NCBI GenBank assembly: GCA_030248195.1
Contig: JASAND010004194.1
Span: 31,586 to 95,585 of the forward strand
From: Trissonchulus latispiculum
Lineage: Eukaryota > Nematoda > Enoplea > Enoplida > Ironidae
Length of the DNA: 64,000 nt
Reading direction: 5' to 3'
Part shown: positions 50,001-61,950 of the stretch, piece after piece
Layout of the letters: every line of letters starts with the position of its first letter
Position numbering within the stretch: the first letter of the stretch is position 1
The notes under the pieces: model-generated
Seen by the model: only the letters and a program-made list of their open reading frames with translations
Database searches by the model: none
Told to the model about the DNA's origin: nothing
Made by a program: the position numbers and the translations under genes

Positions 50001-53000
50001 CCTAATTCTTACTTTTACAAGAAGGTGCAGTTGGCCACTTTCCTTGCGAATCACAAGTCATGGTGGCACTTCCAGAAATTTTATATCCATTGTTGCATGT
50101 GTAAGTAACTGCATCACCGGATTTCAATTCCCCGTTACTGCTTGCAGAAAAGGTTGAATAGGGAACAACGGGAACTGATTCGCAGTTTTTTGCTTCTAAA
50201 TGAAGTCTTCATTATCAAAATGTGTGAAAATTTGTGGTCCTCGAATCTTGTTCATTTAACAACTTTACTTCAAAGATCATATCACTACGATAGGCGTGCG
50301 TCAATACAGGTTGTAATTGTGACAGGAAAGAGCAGCTTACAGGAACAGGAAAAGTTCCACTGAACTTACGAATATAAACTTTAATTCATTATCATTTGTC
50401 AGTGCTACTTAATTGACAGACAGCAATGGAAGTAAGAATTAAAATAAACGAACTTCTAGGATAAACTAACAGGTGGTATTCGGCAAGCTAGCTTTTCCAT
50501 GCAAAAATTTCCGGGGGAAGTATAGGGATGGTCCCCCTCAGGTCTGAAGGACACAGACTTCTGGTTGGGAGAAATGGTTTTCGAAAAATGCTTAGAAATG
50601 TTTTGCTGCTGAGCCAAAACGTATGCAATTTTTACCTAATTTTAAATTTAGGATAGTTACAATGTCTACAAATTCCGAAAATTTATTGAAAATTCACCGT
50701 TAAAACCCTGTTTATTTGGGTTCTGGGGGAGGCCGGAATCCTTGTGTTAAGGTGCTGGTTCGGGTATTTGCAGCAAATTTTGAAAGACTGTAATTTGCTG
50801 GAATTGTAATTTGTAATTCTTGGAATTTAACGATAATTTTTATACCATTTTAAAGCTTAGAACGTGCTTGTTACAGCTTAGTAGGGTATACCTGTCTTAT
50901 TTCAGCTCTTCGACTTCAGCATGCGATAACAAGAAAACAATCTTTGAACATGGATTTATCGAAGTGTGGAAAAGCTAATGAAAAGTGACCAGTCCAGGCT
51001 TCAAAAGAAACGTCTGCGCTATTTTTTCTGAAATCTTAGTGATCAGGTATGATCAAGATTTTGCGAAAAATGTACATTATGTCTCGAAAAATTTTCAAGT
51101 TTGGATGCTCGAACGGAAAGACAAAATGCGAAACCATGAAAATAGCCCTCGGCAATTGTCCCGAAAATGCGAGTCTAAAGCCGTTTTCTAATTGGTTGCA
51201 TGAGTTGAGAGAAATACAAGTTCAAAACAATCTGGTTGCGATTTTCAAAATTTCACATTTTCGTTGCTGTGCGAAGGATTGGGATATCCATCTACCATTT
51301 GCATTATTCGCTCACAGAACAGCTGTACATGCATCCACCGGGTATACGCCATTTGAGTTAGTCAAGCTAGTTTACCCTTACAAATAGATCCGCCTACGGT
51401 TGAAAGGGCTCAAAGCAAATTTCACTAGGCACAGATGCCACAGAGAGCTCTCCGTTGGGCATAACATGTGCTTAAGCACTACTACTACTAAACATGACAA
51501 TACTTTACCGACGGACCATCAATGTTGAAACAGTAGAAATCTTGCAATATTTGATTTTTCGAAAAGTGGCCAGTTTTGGACCTCGAAAATCAATTTTCGC
51601 TGTTGTCTCTTAAACCGTAATGAATCGACGAATACTCTCAAGAGCAAAGTTGTAGGTCTTGGTGAGAGGATTCGGATGATTATAAGTTCGTCCGTGTAGG
51701 TTACCCACAGTGCAGGTGATGGCGGATTAAAGCAAATTTCTCCAAAACTCAAATTTTCACTCCGCGGCTTTTCTAAAACCTTTTCTAGCCCAAATGAACT
51801 AAATGTAGCAAATTTGAATGAATTTTAACGACAATTGCGCTTTTAAACCCAAAAATAAAACCAAAAACACACGAACCCGAACCAGCACCTTAAGGTAAAA
51901 ATATGCGATTTTATAAATTTGTCTACCTTTGACCTTATGCACAGTCGTCCTTTCAAGTGTCATCTTGTTTTCCAAGCACAACTGGCCTCAACAAAATCAA
52001 TTTTTAAAAGGAGGGATTTGGGAGAGTTCTTGAATTACAATCAAACGGCCTTTCGCAGTAAATGTCTTAGGTTTACTGTACTTTAACTTTAAATCAAAGT
52101 ACCATTGGCATTTAGGCATTACCAGTCAAGGCTATGTTTTGAAAGCATAGATTAACACGGGAGAGTCTTGGTGGTCCAAGCCACCCCAACCAAGACAAAG
52201 TACAACACTACAGCAGTCTGGGATAAGCGTTAGAAAATTGTTGGCCAACGTGTAAGCAAAAATGAAATGTCTTAGTTTTCTGAAATTTGTAATCATTGTC
52301 GGTATCGCCTAAGGTACTTGTAGTCACAATTTTTATCTTTTCATAGAGATGACACAAATTTGGAAGTTATTTCAACAAATTAAAGATTTTGTTGGTATGT
52401 TTTACAATCTTTGCTAGTTTAGTCTTCAATTAACGTTAATTCGAAGACACATATTAATTTATGCTTATGGTACAAGCACACCGCCATCCCCCCACCGAAA
52501 AGTTTCTGCACTAACCCATCACAAACTCTAACTGGCTCGAAATAAGCCTCTGAAAAGTTTCTTGAAATAAGCTGTCCCAGGACCATAGCCTATGTTTGAA
52601 ATACTTTTCAGTCATTTTTCTCATTCTTTGCGCGGAACAGCTCTAAGAGACTAATTCAGGCATGTTCTTAGGTTAATCCTACCAGAACAACAACTGAAAT
52701 TGCAAAGAAGATGTCTATTTTAAAGCAAAGTAAAGCAATATATCTAAGCCCTCAGGAAATACCTGGACATGGGTCAGTTGCACCTAGCCAAAGGTACTTG
52801 TTGGAAAGAAACACGGAGTCCTGCTGGGATGCCCAGCAATATGTTCCTGTTGAAGTTTTCCCAAGGTACTGAGCTATTGGTTCTGTTCCTAAATTGTGCT
52901 TAATTAGGATTAAATTTGATTAGGATTGTCTTAATCAGATATCCAAACTCTTACTATTTAGTTTGTCATGAGTTTATATTTAGCTTGTTTTAAATTGAGA

Positions 53001-54398
53001 TTAAGTATGCTAGTTTAATTAACTGGTTTAACAATAGATTAAGTACGCTAGTTTAATTAACTAGTTTAACAATAACTTTATTTAAGCTCATTCCACTGGG
53101 ACGTTATTAAATACTATTGCATTTGATGTCAATGTCAATGTCCAACCTAGGCTCCAAACATTTTTGGTTAGCTTACAGCTACCGTCATATTTGAGTACAA
53201 AGAAAAGGAAATTTTAAAGAAAGACGGAAAGAAAGAAACCCCAATAGTCGGAATTTACCCCAGCACCCAATGTTGTGATATTTGACCTGTACCCTTTGTT
53301 TAACACAGGCTTAGACTAAAACCTTGGCTTCTTCTACTATTCCGCACGCATGCACGCACGGCAAGACCAGTGTATTAGAACATGGGTTTCCAAACAAATA
53401 AGTGTCAGTCCAGTACTTGTACTGGCTTTTAAATCAAGAAACTTTGATTCTCCCCCTTTTTTCTTTTAAGAAAGAAAAAAAGAAAGAAAGAAAAAAGAAT
53501 GAAAGCTAGAAAGAACGAAAGAAAGAAAGAAAGAAAGAGAAGGAAAGATAAAGAAGATGGAAGGAATCTTTCTTTCCACTAAAAGATGACAGCAGCTGTA
53601 GTTGAAGTCAAATCGCCAAATATTAACACAAAAGTAGGGGAGCTACTGAAAACACACAAACGGCGAAATAGACTAACTGTCCAGGTGAACTCGAAAGCCA
53701 ACACTCATGATAAACTCATGTTTGCTGTTCATAAAGTGCATAAAGTCTTGTTCCACAGAAATTTACAGCTTTAAGTTATCTATAATGTTACCCTTTTGAC
53801 AAACAACCAAAGATTTTGTATCCGTGCACACAATTTCGATCATTTTGTTAGTAGACAACTCCAGAGTGATACATTTCTGTCCAGCGCGGTCCTTGCGACT
53901 GTATACACTTTTCATGTCATTTCGCTGGGTCCCATCTGCCCAGTCCAGCCAGCCACCTAATTTTCCACCTTCTACATCCCAAGCATTTATTATGAACGCT
54001 GGTGGCTTTCTAGAAGAAACAATAGAGGGTATGTAGGCGCGTAGCCAAGGGGGGAAAGGGGGGCATGGCCCCCCGAAATTGGTTTGCCCCCCTTGAAATA
54101 TCTGCCATCAGGAAATACGTATGACGCAGACAGCAGCTGTAGACCGCTTTGAGCCTAGAAATTGATGAAAATTTAAACAATTTAGAACTAAAATCCAAAT
54201 TTTTTACACCCCCTGCGGGGGGATTTTTTATTTTCGTTTATTTTTCAATTTTTTTTTTTTTTTTGGTATATTACTTGTTAAATATTATTATATTGTGGAG
54301 AAGTGTGGTTTTTTTTTTCAATTTTTGCTCAAAAAACGCGTGTAAGTACGCACTTTTCTTAGCAAATAGACAAAAAATTTTTGGCTACGGTGTAACGT

Positions 54399-54459
<61 letters not shown>

Positions 54460-56190
54460 GTTAGAATTTGTTCATTCATTCATTCACTTCCCTTCAGATG
54501 AATTTCGGAATAGGCTTTCTGTTATTTAAATCAAACTTTGTATATACTTTTCATTATGCTACACGGGGAAAAATGTGCTCGGAAAAAATCATTTCAAGCA
54601 GCAGAAGTAAGAAATTCTTGAACTTCTGGGGAGCTCTGCCCCCCAGACCCCCCAACTGGTGTCAGTTGCACAAATCATGTAACGGCGGTATTTGTAATTT
54701 TCTATATCTTTTAAAAATTGCTAACTTAAAGCCCGAAATATAAGCTAACGTAATAAAATGCTTGCGGTTCCAACTTGATCTGCCACAGTTAAGTCTGAAA
54801 AATTTTGGCTTGCCCCCCCCCGGAATTTTTTTCTGGCTACGCTAGTGGGGTATAGAGTGGTTAAGGTGACATGATTGCTATTACTCACGCATAAATTTCA
54901 ATCTGTTTTTCTTTCTGCCGCTGCTCAAAAACCATCAGTATCTACTCACTTTGATTTGAATTGTGTGAGGATATATTGGGGTGATTTTTCTTTTGAGCAA
55001 AAATTGAACATCGACACTATTAACTACCGGCATACTGTCCGGTATCTAGCCGGTAATTAATGAGGCTATTCAATACAGGTAAAGCCTATAGGATGCAATG
55101 CTTCGCTAGGCTCCAATTCTACCCTGGTAAAGCAGATAAGGCATCATTGAATTTGCTATTGAGAACTTACTAATTTATTGAGAAGGCACGACAATAAGAA
55201 AATACACAGCAAATACGGTATAACAGATACTGCCCGCATTCGACTCGACACTACCGAAGACGAACAACAACTGATCAATTAGCTAATTTGTCTAATTACT
55301 GACACGGTTAAGCCGGAAATTCTACACAAGATAGATGAAGAAATCACTCAAAATATTGGTGAAATATATTTCACATAGCGAGTATTTAACAACACTGAAA
55401 TAATTCCATTACATTTAGGTCTAAGTTATAGGCCAAAGAAATTGCACTTCTTCGAAATATTTGAATGCTTTCGTTTGAAGTTTATGCTTATGTTTAGTGC
55501 ACTAATATGATCATGTTTAGTTCCATAATACACAAATCAACTTCAACTTTGTTAACTCATCAGCACTTCAACAAGTGAAAGAAATGAAAATATTCCGCTG
55601 TTGCAAATCTTACGTACGGTTCCATTTTGCTCAAGACTGATGCATCATTTGGGTTCAGTATAGGTAGTCTCATACCGTAACCCATGCAGACTTCCTTTGC
55701 CTGTTGAAAATTAACGCTTCCTGCATCAATTTTGCAGTACGGCATGCTTGTTGTTACATCTGGACATTTGCCTGAAACCATGTGAGGTGTGTTGAGTGGC
55801 AAAGCTGTCGTTTAAGACGGTGACTTAAGACGGTCAATTAGGCTTGACATCGGTGGAATGGGATTTTAACCAGATTAGAGGTAAATTCAATTGTATCATG
55901 TTAAAAGCTCATAGTTTTGCTTTCGTAACAAGTTTTTGTAATTTGGGTAGAATTGCGATTGTTAACGATATGTTATGTGTTTGAACTTCATTAGGAATAT
56001 AGATTGACAAAGGTTTACTGTGAGCAACTAAACTCAAAAGATGGCGAAAATTCTGACGCCGCACAGTTATTCGATTCAAACTAAGGTTTTGACAGCAGAC
56101 AATAGCCTTGTGTCGAAACTCACCTACAGGTTCTGCAGTTATTTTATGCTCCCAGAGTAACCAAATGAGCCACCAGATAAGTCGCGCCAT
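44054..56190 (-). CDS. C-type-lectin-like/sushi (CCP) single-pass membrane receptor, ten exons
   Basis: Exons on the minus strand: 56190-56124 (signal peptide), 55771-55614 and 52868-52763 (lectin-like), 50195-50013, 49716-49540, 49010-48834, 48050-47874, 47471-47295, 46861-46664 (six CCP modules) and 44214-44054 (transmembrane and tail). All have AG...GT borders, and phases run 1, 0, then 1 throughout, giving 526 residues. The start MARLIWWLIWLLW is a signal-peptide core. The second exon (PYCKIDAGSVNFQQAKEVC, then RLPIL) is the first half of a C-type lectin fold; the third (GTYCWASQQDSVFLSNKYLW) would supply its end, without an obvious calcium-binding EPN/QPD motif. Each CCP exon has four cysteines and the late W-x-x-x-P-x-C pattern; four of them are exactly 177 bases. 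The last exon has about 25 hydrophobic residues (FILFAMGLGAVLIPVAVIFA) and a short basic tail. Sushi and lectin receptors of this plan act in cell-surface recognition or adhesion. The CCP exons are near certain; the first and last exons are joined by phase and order only. More exons may hide in the introns. Confidence 0.8.
44277..44909. mobile_element. MITE with CAAGAGTACATAAT ends, copy 2, in receptor intron
   Basis: The element is 44283-44903 with ends CAAGAGTACATAATGTATAA and TTATATTATGTTCTCTTG. Flanks TAATAT match at 44277-44282 and 44904-44909. It shares CTATCGGCT and GTCCAAACGGGGG text with copy 1. A T-rich stretch lies at 44717-44776. It sits just upstream of the transmembrane exon, in the last intron. 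Confidence 0.75.
45340..45503. repeat. Two-copy tandem repeat, about 82 bp
   Basis: CAGTAACCAC, GCCAACAGT, GGATATATTGTGG-like and TTTAGGAAAATTAAATTTTT words occur twice in the same order. Minor local duplication within the receptor's last intron. Confidence 0.6.
47244..47249 (-). promoter_or_regulatory. Possible intronic poly(A) signal after CCP5
   Basis: AATAAA on the minus strand overlaps the in-frame stop reached if the CCP5 exon is read through its donor (15 extra residues, stop at 47250-47248). Use of this site would give a receptor without CCP6 or membrane anchor. Confidence 0.35.
50747..51893. mobile_element. TTAA-flanked element, GGTGCTGGTTCGGGT ends, in receptor intron
   Basis: TTAA at 50747-50750 and 51890-51893 flanks perfect 15-bp inverted ends GGTGCTGGTTCGGGT / ACCCGAACCAGCACC. 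Most of the interior matches 4165-4995. About 165 bp near 51271-51435 is absent from that copy and encodes an integrase fragment. The TTAA duplication suggests piggyBac-type mobilisation; no such transposase is present. It lies in the receptor intron between the lectin-like exon ending at 52763 and CCP1. Confidence 0.8.
51271..51387 (+). pseudogene. Ty3/gypsy-type retrotransposon integrase fragment
   Basis: About 38 residues read DWDIHLPFALFAHRTAVHAS then TGYTPFEL. The pattern W-x-x-x-L-P-x-A-L-F-A-x-R-T-x-x-H-x-S-T-G-x-T-P-F is the conserved region at the end of the integrase core in gypsy-like elements. The domain is cut short on both sides and embedded in a non-related element, so it is inert. 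Confidence 0.8.
52985..53075. repeat. Two-copy tandem repeat, about 41 bp
   Basis: GCTAGTTTAATTAACT followed by GGTTTAACAATAG-like text occurs twice at a step of about 41 bases. Confidence 0.6.
53464..53562. repeat. (GAAA)n purine-rich microsatellite
   Basis: Imperfect GAAA repeats (AAGAAAGAAAGAAAGAAAGA) on the plus strand, interrupted near 53500. Confidence 0.9.
54027..54853. mobile_element. Element with GCGTAGCCA ends, 6-bp flanking repeat
   Basis: GGGTAT at 54027-54032 and 54848-54853 flanks a unit with inverted ends GTAGGCGCGTAGCCA and TGGCTACGCTAGTG. Inside both ends lie C/G runs (GGGGGGCATGGCCCCCC; GCCCCCCCCCGG). A (TA)n tract is inside. There is no transposase; the superfamily is not assigned. 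Confidence 0.6.
54400..54456. repeat. (TA)n microsatellite
   Basis: Uninterrupted TA repeat inside the 54033-54847 element. Confidence 0.95.
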
Positions 56191-56802
56191 TTCAAAATAA
56201 TCTGGAATCATATAGCCCCTGTTGCGTGCTTATACTATTGTTTGATTTCGCAGCATCCATTTGTGGCTGAAGGACAAATTAAAATTCTAAAAACCCACCA
56301 TTATTAAAATAGCTTTAAATTGCCAAATACATCTCTAAAGCGTGCTGTGGTCACCGATTCTACTCGAATGAAGTACTTAGCTTTGTTGACATGGTTCAGA
56401 TAATTTTAGGTTATCCATGTTTTACTCTGCTATTGTTTCAAACTTGCAGCCTTGCTTAGTCCTGTCTTTCAGGCCTGATTTTTTTGTTTCAAGCCTGTTA
56501 TTGCTAAGGCTTGTCAGCAACATTGAGCTTGGCTCGAGCTTTACTCGGCTTTCTATCTTAAAAATCATTCAATCAAATGCCATGTTTTTTATACTTCTTG
56601 TTTGAAAGATATACCAATCTTGGTCTCTTGTCCAAAGGATTGCACTCTTTTTCGTTTTACGTGTCTCACTTACGTGCCTCCCTGCACACAAAGTATTTTT
56701 TAATTTTCAGTTTTCAATTTTCAAAAAGCGATATCCCCCTCCTTAAGCTAATATATACGTAACAAATGCTACATATAAACTGAGCTTGATTTAATACTTA
56801 CA
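56191..56802. other. Upstream of the receptor gene; no gene recognised
   Basis: No TATA element or obvious promoter motif is seen before the first coding exon. An in-frame ATG seven codons upstream (56211) is an alternative start, but the ATG at 56190 gives the better signal peptide. Confidence 0.35.
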
Positions 56803-57178
56803 AAACGCAGGAAATTAAAAAAAAAACTGCAGCTTTTGTTAGAATAAAATTAACAAAAGCTAAGATGGTGGTAACTTTGCTGGTACACTGTGAGCGGAAG
56901 TTTACTGTCAAAATCAAGTTAGGTGCGAGTACAACCGAGGAATAAATAAAGCGACAACTAATCCCGAGCCGACTCCATCCAAAAGGCGAAGAAATAGAAA
57001 TGTGACAATTTGTATCATTGTTCTGATGTTTCTTATTACTGTTGGCATGCCTCTGCAAAATTTGTGATCCACACGGACCTGGTATTTCTATGACAAATCT
57101 GGTGTCAGGTGTCACTATCTTTAGATATTCATTTACATTGTCATCAATTCTCTGGGAGTGAAGAGGTGGCCATGACCA
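56803..57178 (-). CDS. Possible orphan exon, unrecognised protein
   Basis: A frame of about 125 codons is bounded by CACTCCCAG at the left of the reading direction and GTAAGTATT at its end, a consensus donor. It reads NEYLKIVTPDTRFVIEIPGP and has several cysteines, then a hydrophobic end (ILAFVNFILTKAAVFFLISC). I recognise no family and see no partner exon. It could be part of a gene extending beyond the receptor or a chance frame. Confidence 0.22.
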
Positions 57179-57629
57179 CCTTAGAGTGGAGCTGAACACC
57201 GGCAGTGACGGACGTATCACAGGCCTTGTTGATCGCCTCGAAAATTGTAAAGACAAGCCAAACTTGCCCAGCTGGCACAGCTTCTAACCAAATTAATATA
57301 TCCAACTGGAGTGGGGCGTACCGAAAAATGTCAGTTAGCACCAAGCTTTGTCTTCAGCTCGGAAGTATATGAAGATGAACTAGAAGGAGGGACTCACACT
57401 TGTGATATTCTTAGTTACTCTGTACTTTTATTCCCAACTGCCAATTACCAACTATTCTGTTTTGTCCCGACGCAAAGACGTTTTATTTTGAAAATTGAAT
57501 GGTTCGCCTGCCGCTTTTATCTTCACTTAATGAAGGGGAAAACGCCTCTCAACCAAGTCCGGTGGTTATTTGCAAAGAGGTCTCTTATTTACCACCACAA
57601 AAGGATTGGTTTTAGCATCGGCAGGTAGG

Positions 57630-59049
57630 CAGATAAAGAAGGAGAGCACATCCCCATTTCGAAATAGCACAAATTTGCTGTGAGATTTTACAGGTTTCAA
57701 GGACAAAGGACCCTAAAAAGCAGGCACTAGTTTCACCCAGACAAAAGAACGTGAATTAGGACTTGCGGTTTGCCATGCATCCCCTGTGTACTACTCACCA
57801 AGGACCAGCTCACATTCACGAAAGCAAGCAACCAAGCACCGGGAAGGAATAATGCTCCTGTTAGGGCCTGCTTGTTTAATGTTAGCAGGACTAGACTGTT
57901 AAAATGATCAAATTTTTTCTAAAATACAAAGTGAAGTTAAGCGAAGTGAAGTCTCAAACGAGGCTGTTTTGGTCAAACTCTAATTTTACTCCTAGTACCG
58001 GCATAATAAAAGTCAAAGGTAGAGGACTGATTGGTGCATACGAGAAAGAATTGTGGAAGTTAACATGACTATGCACAGCTTACGCACCAGACTGTTTGGC
58101 ATGCCTCATTCCTATGATGTGGGCATCCGTTTAGGAATTGCGCCAACGAGCATGGCAATTTTATTGCAAAAGTACCATTAGCACAGAATAATTTCAGAAA
58201 ACTTAAAAACAAGCTGTTGCTACTTTTTAATTTAAAAAACTACTCATGTACTGTCTATTTCCAGTTTTGTGCAGATTTTTCCAGACTCAGTGCACATCCG
58301 CCCTGATTCAACGTAATTCAGTGCCAAAACAAGGCTTACGGCTACCATGTATTCAAGAGAACACGAATACTTGGTTGAAATGTTTCTGTCCACGTGCGAA
58401 ATATTGTTGTGTTGCCGCACTAATTAAAGAAAAATGTGTTCCCAACGGGCCTATTTAGGGCAAGCATGCACAATATAGGCACGTTTTGCACAAAATCCTT
58501 GCTGTTATGCTTTTTGCTTGAACGATCCCCTGTTTTTTCTGCAGAGCACTGTAAAATGCGTCAAAATTAAACGTCAAAAACAAAAGGACAGTATTATTAC
58601 TGAAAGTATTTGAAATAACTTCTCCTAGACTTGTCACAGTACATTTGTATGGAATTCAATTTAACTTTATTGAAGACTGGGTGCCATTGTTCGAATAGCT
58701 TATTCTCTGCTACAGCTGACAGCTGTAATTAATTAGTATTATTCACAGCAACTCCACCGAGGATTATTAAAGCATTAAGCCGAAATAGAACAATGCAGCC
58801 AAGGGCTTTGTGCAAGATCAGTACTTGTTAGTACTGAATTTATGCGCTGATGACGCAAAAGGGTTCGTTCGTGTAACAGTGGGCCTTACAGGACCTGAAT
58901 CTCTCTTGCAAATTGGATCCAGTAAAATAGAGCAGGAACGTAGATAACAATTGTTTTGAGCACGCTGACTGTCGACCGTATTAGGAATAAATGGCTAGCG
59001 AGCTTATAACAACGATTCGTGAATTATGATAAGTATACTTTATAGCACG
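57630..59049. other. No gene recognised
   Basis: No supported exon, RNA gene or repeat ends. Confidence 0.4.
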
Positions 59050-59170
59050 GCATTCAGAGATTTATACGCACGCCGTGCGGGAAGCTCCGAGTGTGTGGCA
59101 CGAGTGCGCGAAGCGCACGAGTGCCACGCACGAGGCCTTCCCGTGCGACGCTGCATTAATCTCTGAATGC
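59050..59170. repeat. GC-rich palindrome, about 120 bp
   Basis: GCATTCAGAGAT at 59050 pairs with ATCTCTGAATGC ending at 59170; inner arms CCGTGCGGGAAG and CTTCCCGTGCG pair too. The turn is GTGCGCGAAGCGCAC near 59105. A second small palindrome, GTGCGGATAAGTAACTTATC then CGCAC, lies at 59450-59474. Confidence 0.7.
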
Positions 59171-59639
59171 AAGCAATGTCGTGTTGTAAAGTACTTATAC
59201 AACGAAACAAGCTACAAATGAAGCTTGCCACTAAACTAATGAAACTTGATTCTCTGATGCTGCAGCTGACAGCATAAATTCAAGCAATTTTCCAGGTCAT
59301 CTGGCAGTAAATTTGCCGCGGCTGGGAGGCCTTTTTTTGGTGTGCAGCTGAGCTGTCTAGGTTGGAGCTCAACTGCACACACTGCTGCTCTATGCATTTC
59401 TCTGTATGGCGCAGCAAATTAGTTTAGGTCCAGGCCTCCCAGCGTGCACCGTGCGGATAAGTAACTTATCCGCACGATGCACGACACAGAAGAGCAACAA
59501 AGCTCTCTGCAGCGTGCACTCAGCTACGCACGCAATTAACATAGGAAAAGAGAGAGTGAGTTGTATAAGGTTCATTGGAGAAAGTTTTTTGCATACGACG
59601 GGGTTGTTATTTACACTGTAGCCGGAATTTGTGTAGTTG

Positions 59640-60530
59640 AAATTTCAATTGCTTTGAAACTGAGCCCCATGTATGTATTATGAATGAGAAACGTACTGCA
59701 CACAAGCGTTATTTTCCAAGCTGCATGTGGATCGCCTGTGCCATTAAAAAGCTAACCAGTAAAACTGAAATTGCGAAGCAAGATTAAATGTTGTCATTAG
59801 CAAAGTTATTGTGTCACCGACTAGGAGCCCAAAGTGAATTTCTATTGGATTCATGCATGTTTGCTAAAAACAAATTAAAAAATAAATCTGCTCGTTTTCA
59901 ATTTTTTCCAAGGCAGCTGCACTGACTCCAAGGACACTTGGCCAAGGTCTTTTCGTAGAAGTTCAAATAAAACCCTATCACGTACTAATCATACAGTTTA
60001 AGTATCCACACGAGCAGTTAGTTTAAAAAACCATTACTTATTTTATGCAAAAGTTATAAGTAACAATTTATTGTAAAGTTTATCAATATCTATATTGATG
60101 AATATGCATATGCATCAATGCATCTAACACGGAAACGAAAATTAAATTTGATTAAATCATTAGATTAGATTGGATTAGATAGATAAATTAAAAAGATAAT
60201 TAAATTAGATTTGATAAACAATGAGAGTAGCTTAACTACTAGTGGATTTCGTGAAATAACGACACTTATATATGTAATGAAACGGATTTCTGGTAGACAA
60301 TTCTAGGTACTGGGAGGTCGTTTCAAGTCTCAAACTATTACCTTTATTCTCTCAGCCCTATCTAATCGTACAAGTTTGGGGGTCGGGCAAACTTGATGAT
60401 ATCAGACAATAATCGGAGCACTGGTTAAATGGCTCGAACATTAACAAGTTGGCCCCTAAAGGGGGTATTATCTCGCCGCTGAACGTATTCCGTGCCATAA
60501 GATTTCCAGAAATTGGAAAAAGCAAAATGA
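59640..60530. other. No gene recognised
   Basis: AT-rich; includes TTAGATTAGATTGGATTAGA simple-sequence text near 60160-60185. Confidence 0.4.
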
Positions 60531-60536
60531 TGCAAA

Positions 60537-60720
60537 GCCCGGTTCACACTAGGCAATTTGCAGGCAATCACTTGCCAGCAATATGGGGGCAATGACAATA
60601 TTTCCAGCAATGCACCCGTTCACACTGCATCACCAAGATTGTCGGCAAAATAGCGGGAAATTTAAAATTTTAGTCCAGCGGCAATCTGTATGCCGCTATA
60701 TTTACGTGTTTAATTGCCAC
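60537..60720. mobile_element. GCCCGGTTCACACT-ended element, left end only, GGCAAT motifs
   Basis: It begins GCCCGGTTCACACTAGGCAA and continues with GGCAAT/GCAAT words (GCAGGCAATCACTTGCC, GGGGCAATGACAA). The terminus equals that of the 28358 element. A second degenerate terminus, CCCGTTCACACTGCATCA, occurs at 60617. No inverted partner is found downstream. Confidence 0.5.
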
Positions 60721-60799
60721 AGAGCTTACTCATTCTCCTAGCTGAAATTGCCGATTGACAGCAACATTACATTGACAAGTCTATACAGTGTTAAGAGAA

Positions 60800-60868
60800 T
60801 ATTCGCTTTTTAGTACAATTTCCAAATATAATATATTCGCTTTTTAGTACAATCTCCAAATATAATAA
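60800..60868. repeat. Two-copy tandem repeat, 36 bp
   Basis: ATTCGCTTTTTAGTACAAT followed by TCCAAATATAAT occurs twice in succession. Confidence 0.75.
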
Positions 60869-61694
60869 CAGGTCTCAACCAACTGATCAATATTATTCAG
60901 TTTAGATCACTAGACATCAGTCTGAAAACTCCACTTGCAGCACTCAAGTTATCCTACTATCCTACTAATTTAGAAATTGATAAGAGTGTTCTGGAATGCA
61001 CAACACAAAATTGTATAAGCACCGTAAACAAATGTGAACAATAATGCGTATACTGTCCGCACAAGTTACATAACAGATCATCTACCTTTTGTTGCTAGAG
61101 TTCAACCTCAGCGAGCAAGATATGTGCTAGGATTGTGACACTTTGGTAATTTGGTATTTAATTAGGCAGAGTTGTTTTAGAGTAGGCTATTATTTTATTA
61201 GGATCAAGGTGAAAATTCTGAACAAAAGTCACGAGGTCATGCGGATATATATTTGGTGCTTGCATGGTTGCTGCCAAGACGTAGCTACTCCATAAAATGA
61301 GCTCCATAATTATATTACATATCTATAACTGAGTAATTTTTATCACTTAAGCCGTGACAGGACTTATTCAGAGAATGGAAAAATGACAGCTATACTTGCC
61401 TTCACATCAGGACTGATTTCACCTTAAAGTGGTTAACACCTACAGTCAGCGTTTCAGCAAAATTTGAAACTAGAAAGTTTTCAGCTTCCATTAGCTCCCA
61501 CTAAGGGCCGAAATAATAGAACTTCCAGAAATCAAAGCATATTGTACTCATACTCAGAGAGGTCGAAAGCGTTGCGGTCATGAAATCTCAGAGCTATTCG
61601 TTAAATCATGTAAAACTCCAATCTTGCATAAAAGACTTCCAGTAACAACAATTACACTATATATTTATTTATATGTTAATTATTTTTAATTATT

Positions 61695-61950
61695 TTATTT
61701 ACTTATTTGTGAACTATATTTTGGTATTGTTTTAATGTAATTGAAACTAGAAATCAACAATGAAATTCTAATATACACGTATTTGAATTTTAAGCTAACG
61801 TATAACTATTTACTTATTCCCTAATCTTATTAATTGTATTTTATCATGTACCAAAAATTCGATTAGTGTTCATTTCACCGTTGATTTCTATTTTAAATTA
61901 TGTTAAAACAACACCAAAATATAGTTCACAAATAAGTAGATAAAAATTAA
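61695..61950. repeat. AT-rich inverted repeat
   Basis: TACTTATTTGTGAACTATAT then TTTGGT at about 61700-61728 is mirrored by ACCAAAATATAGTTCACAAA at about 61913-61932. Inner AGAAATCAACAATGAA pairs with TTCACCGTTGATTTCT. A small fold-back unit. Confidence 0.65.
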
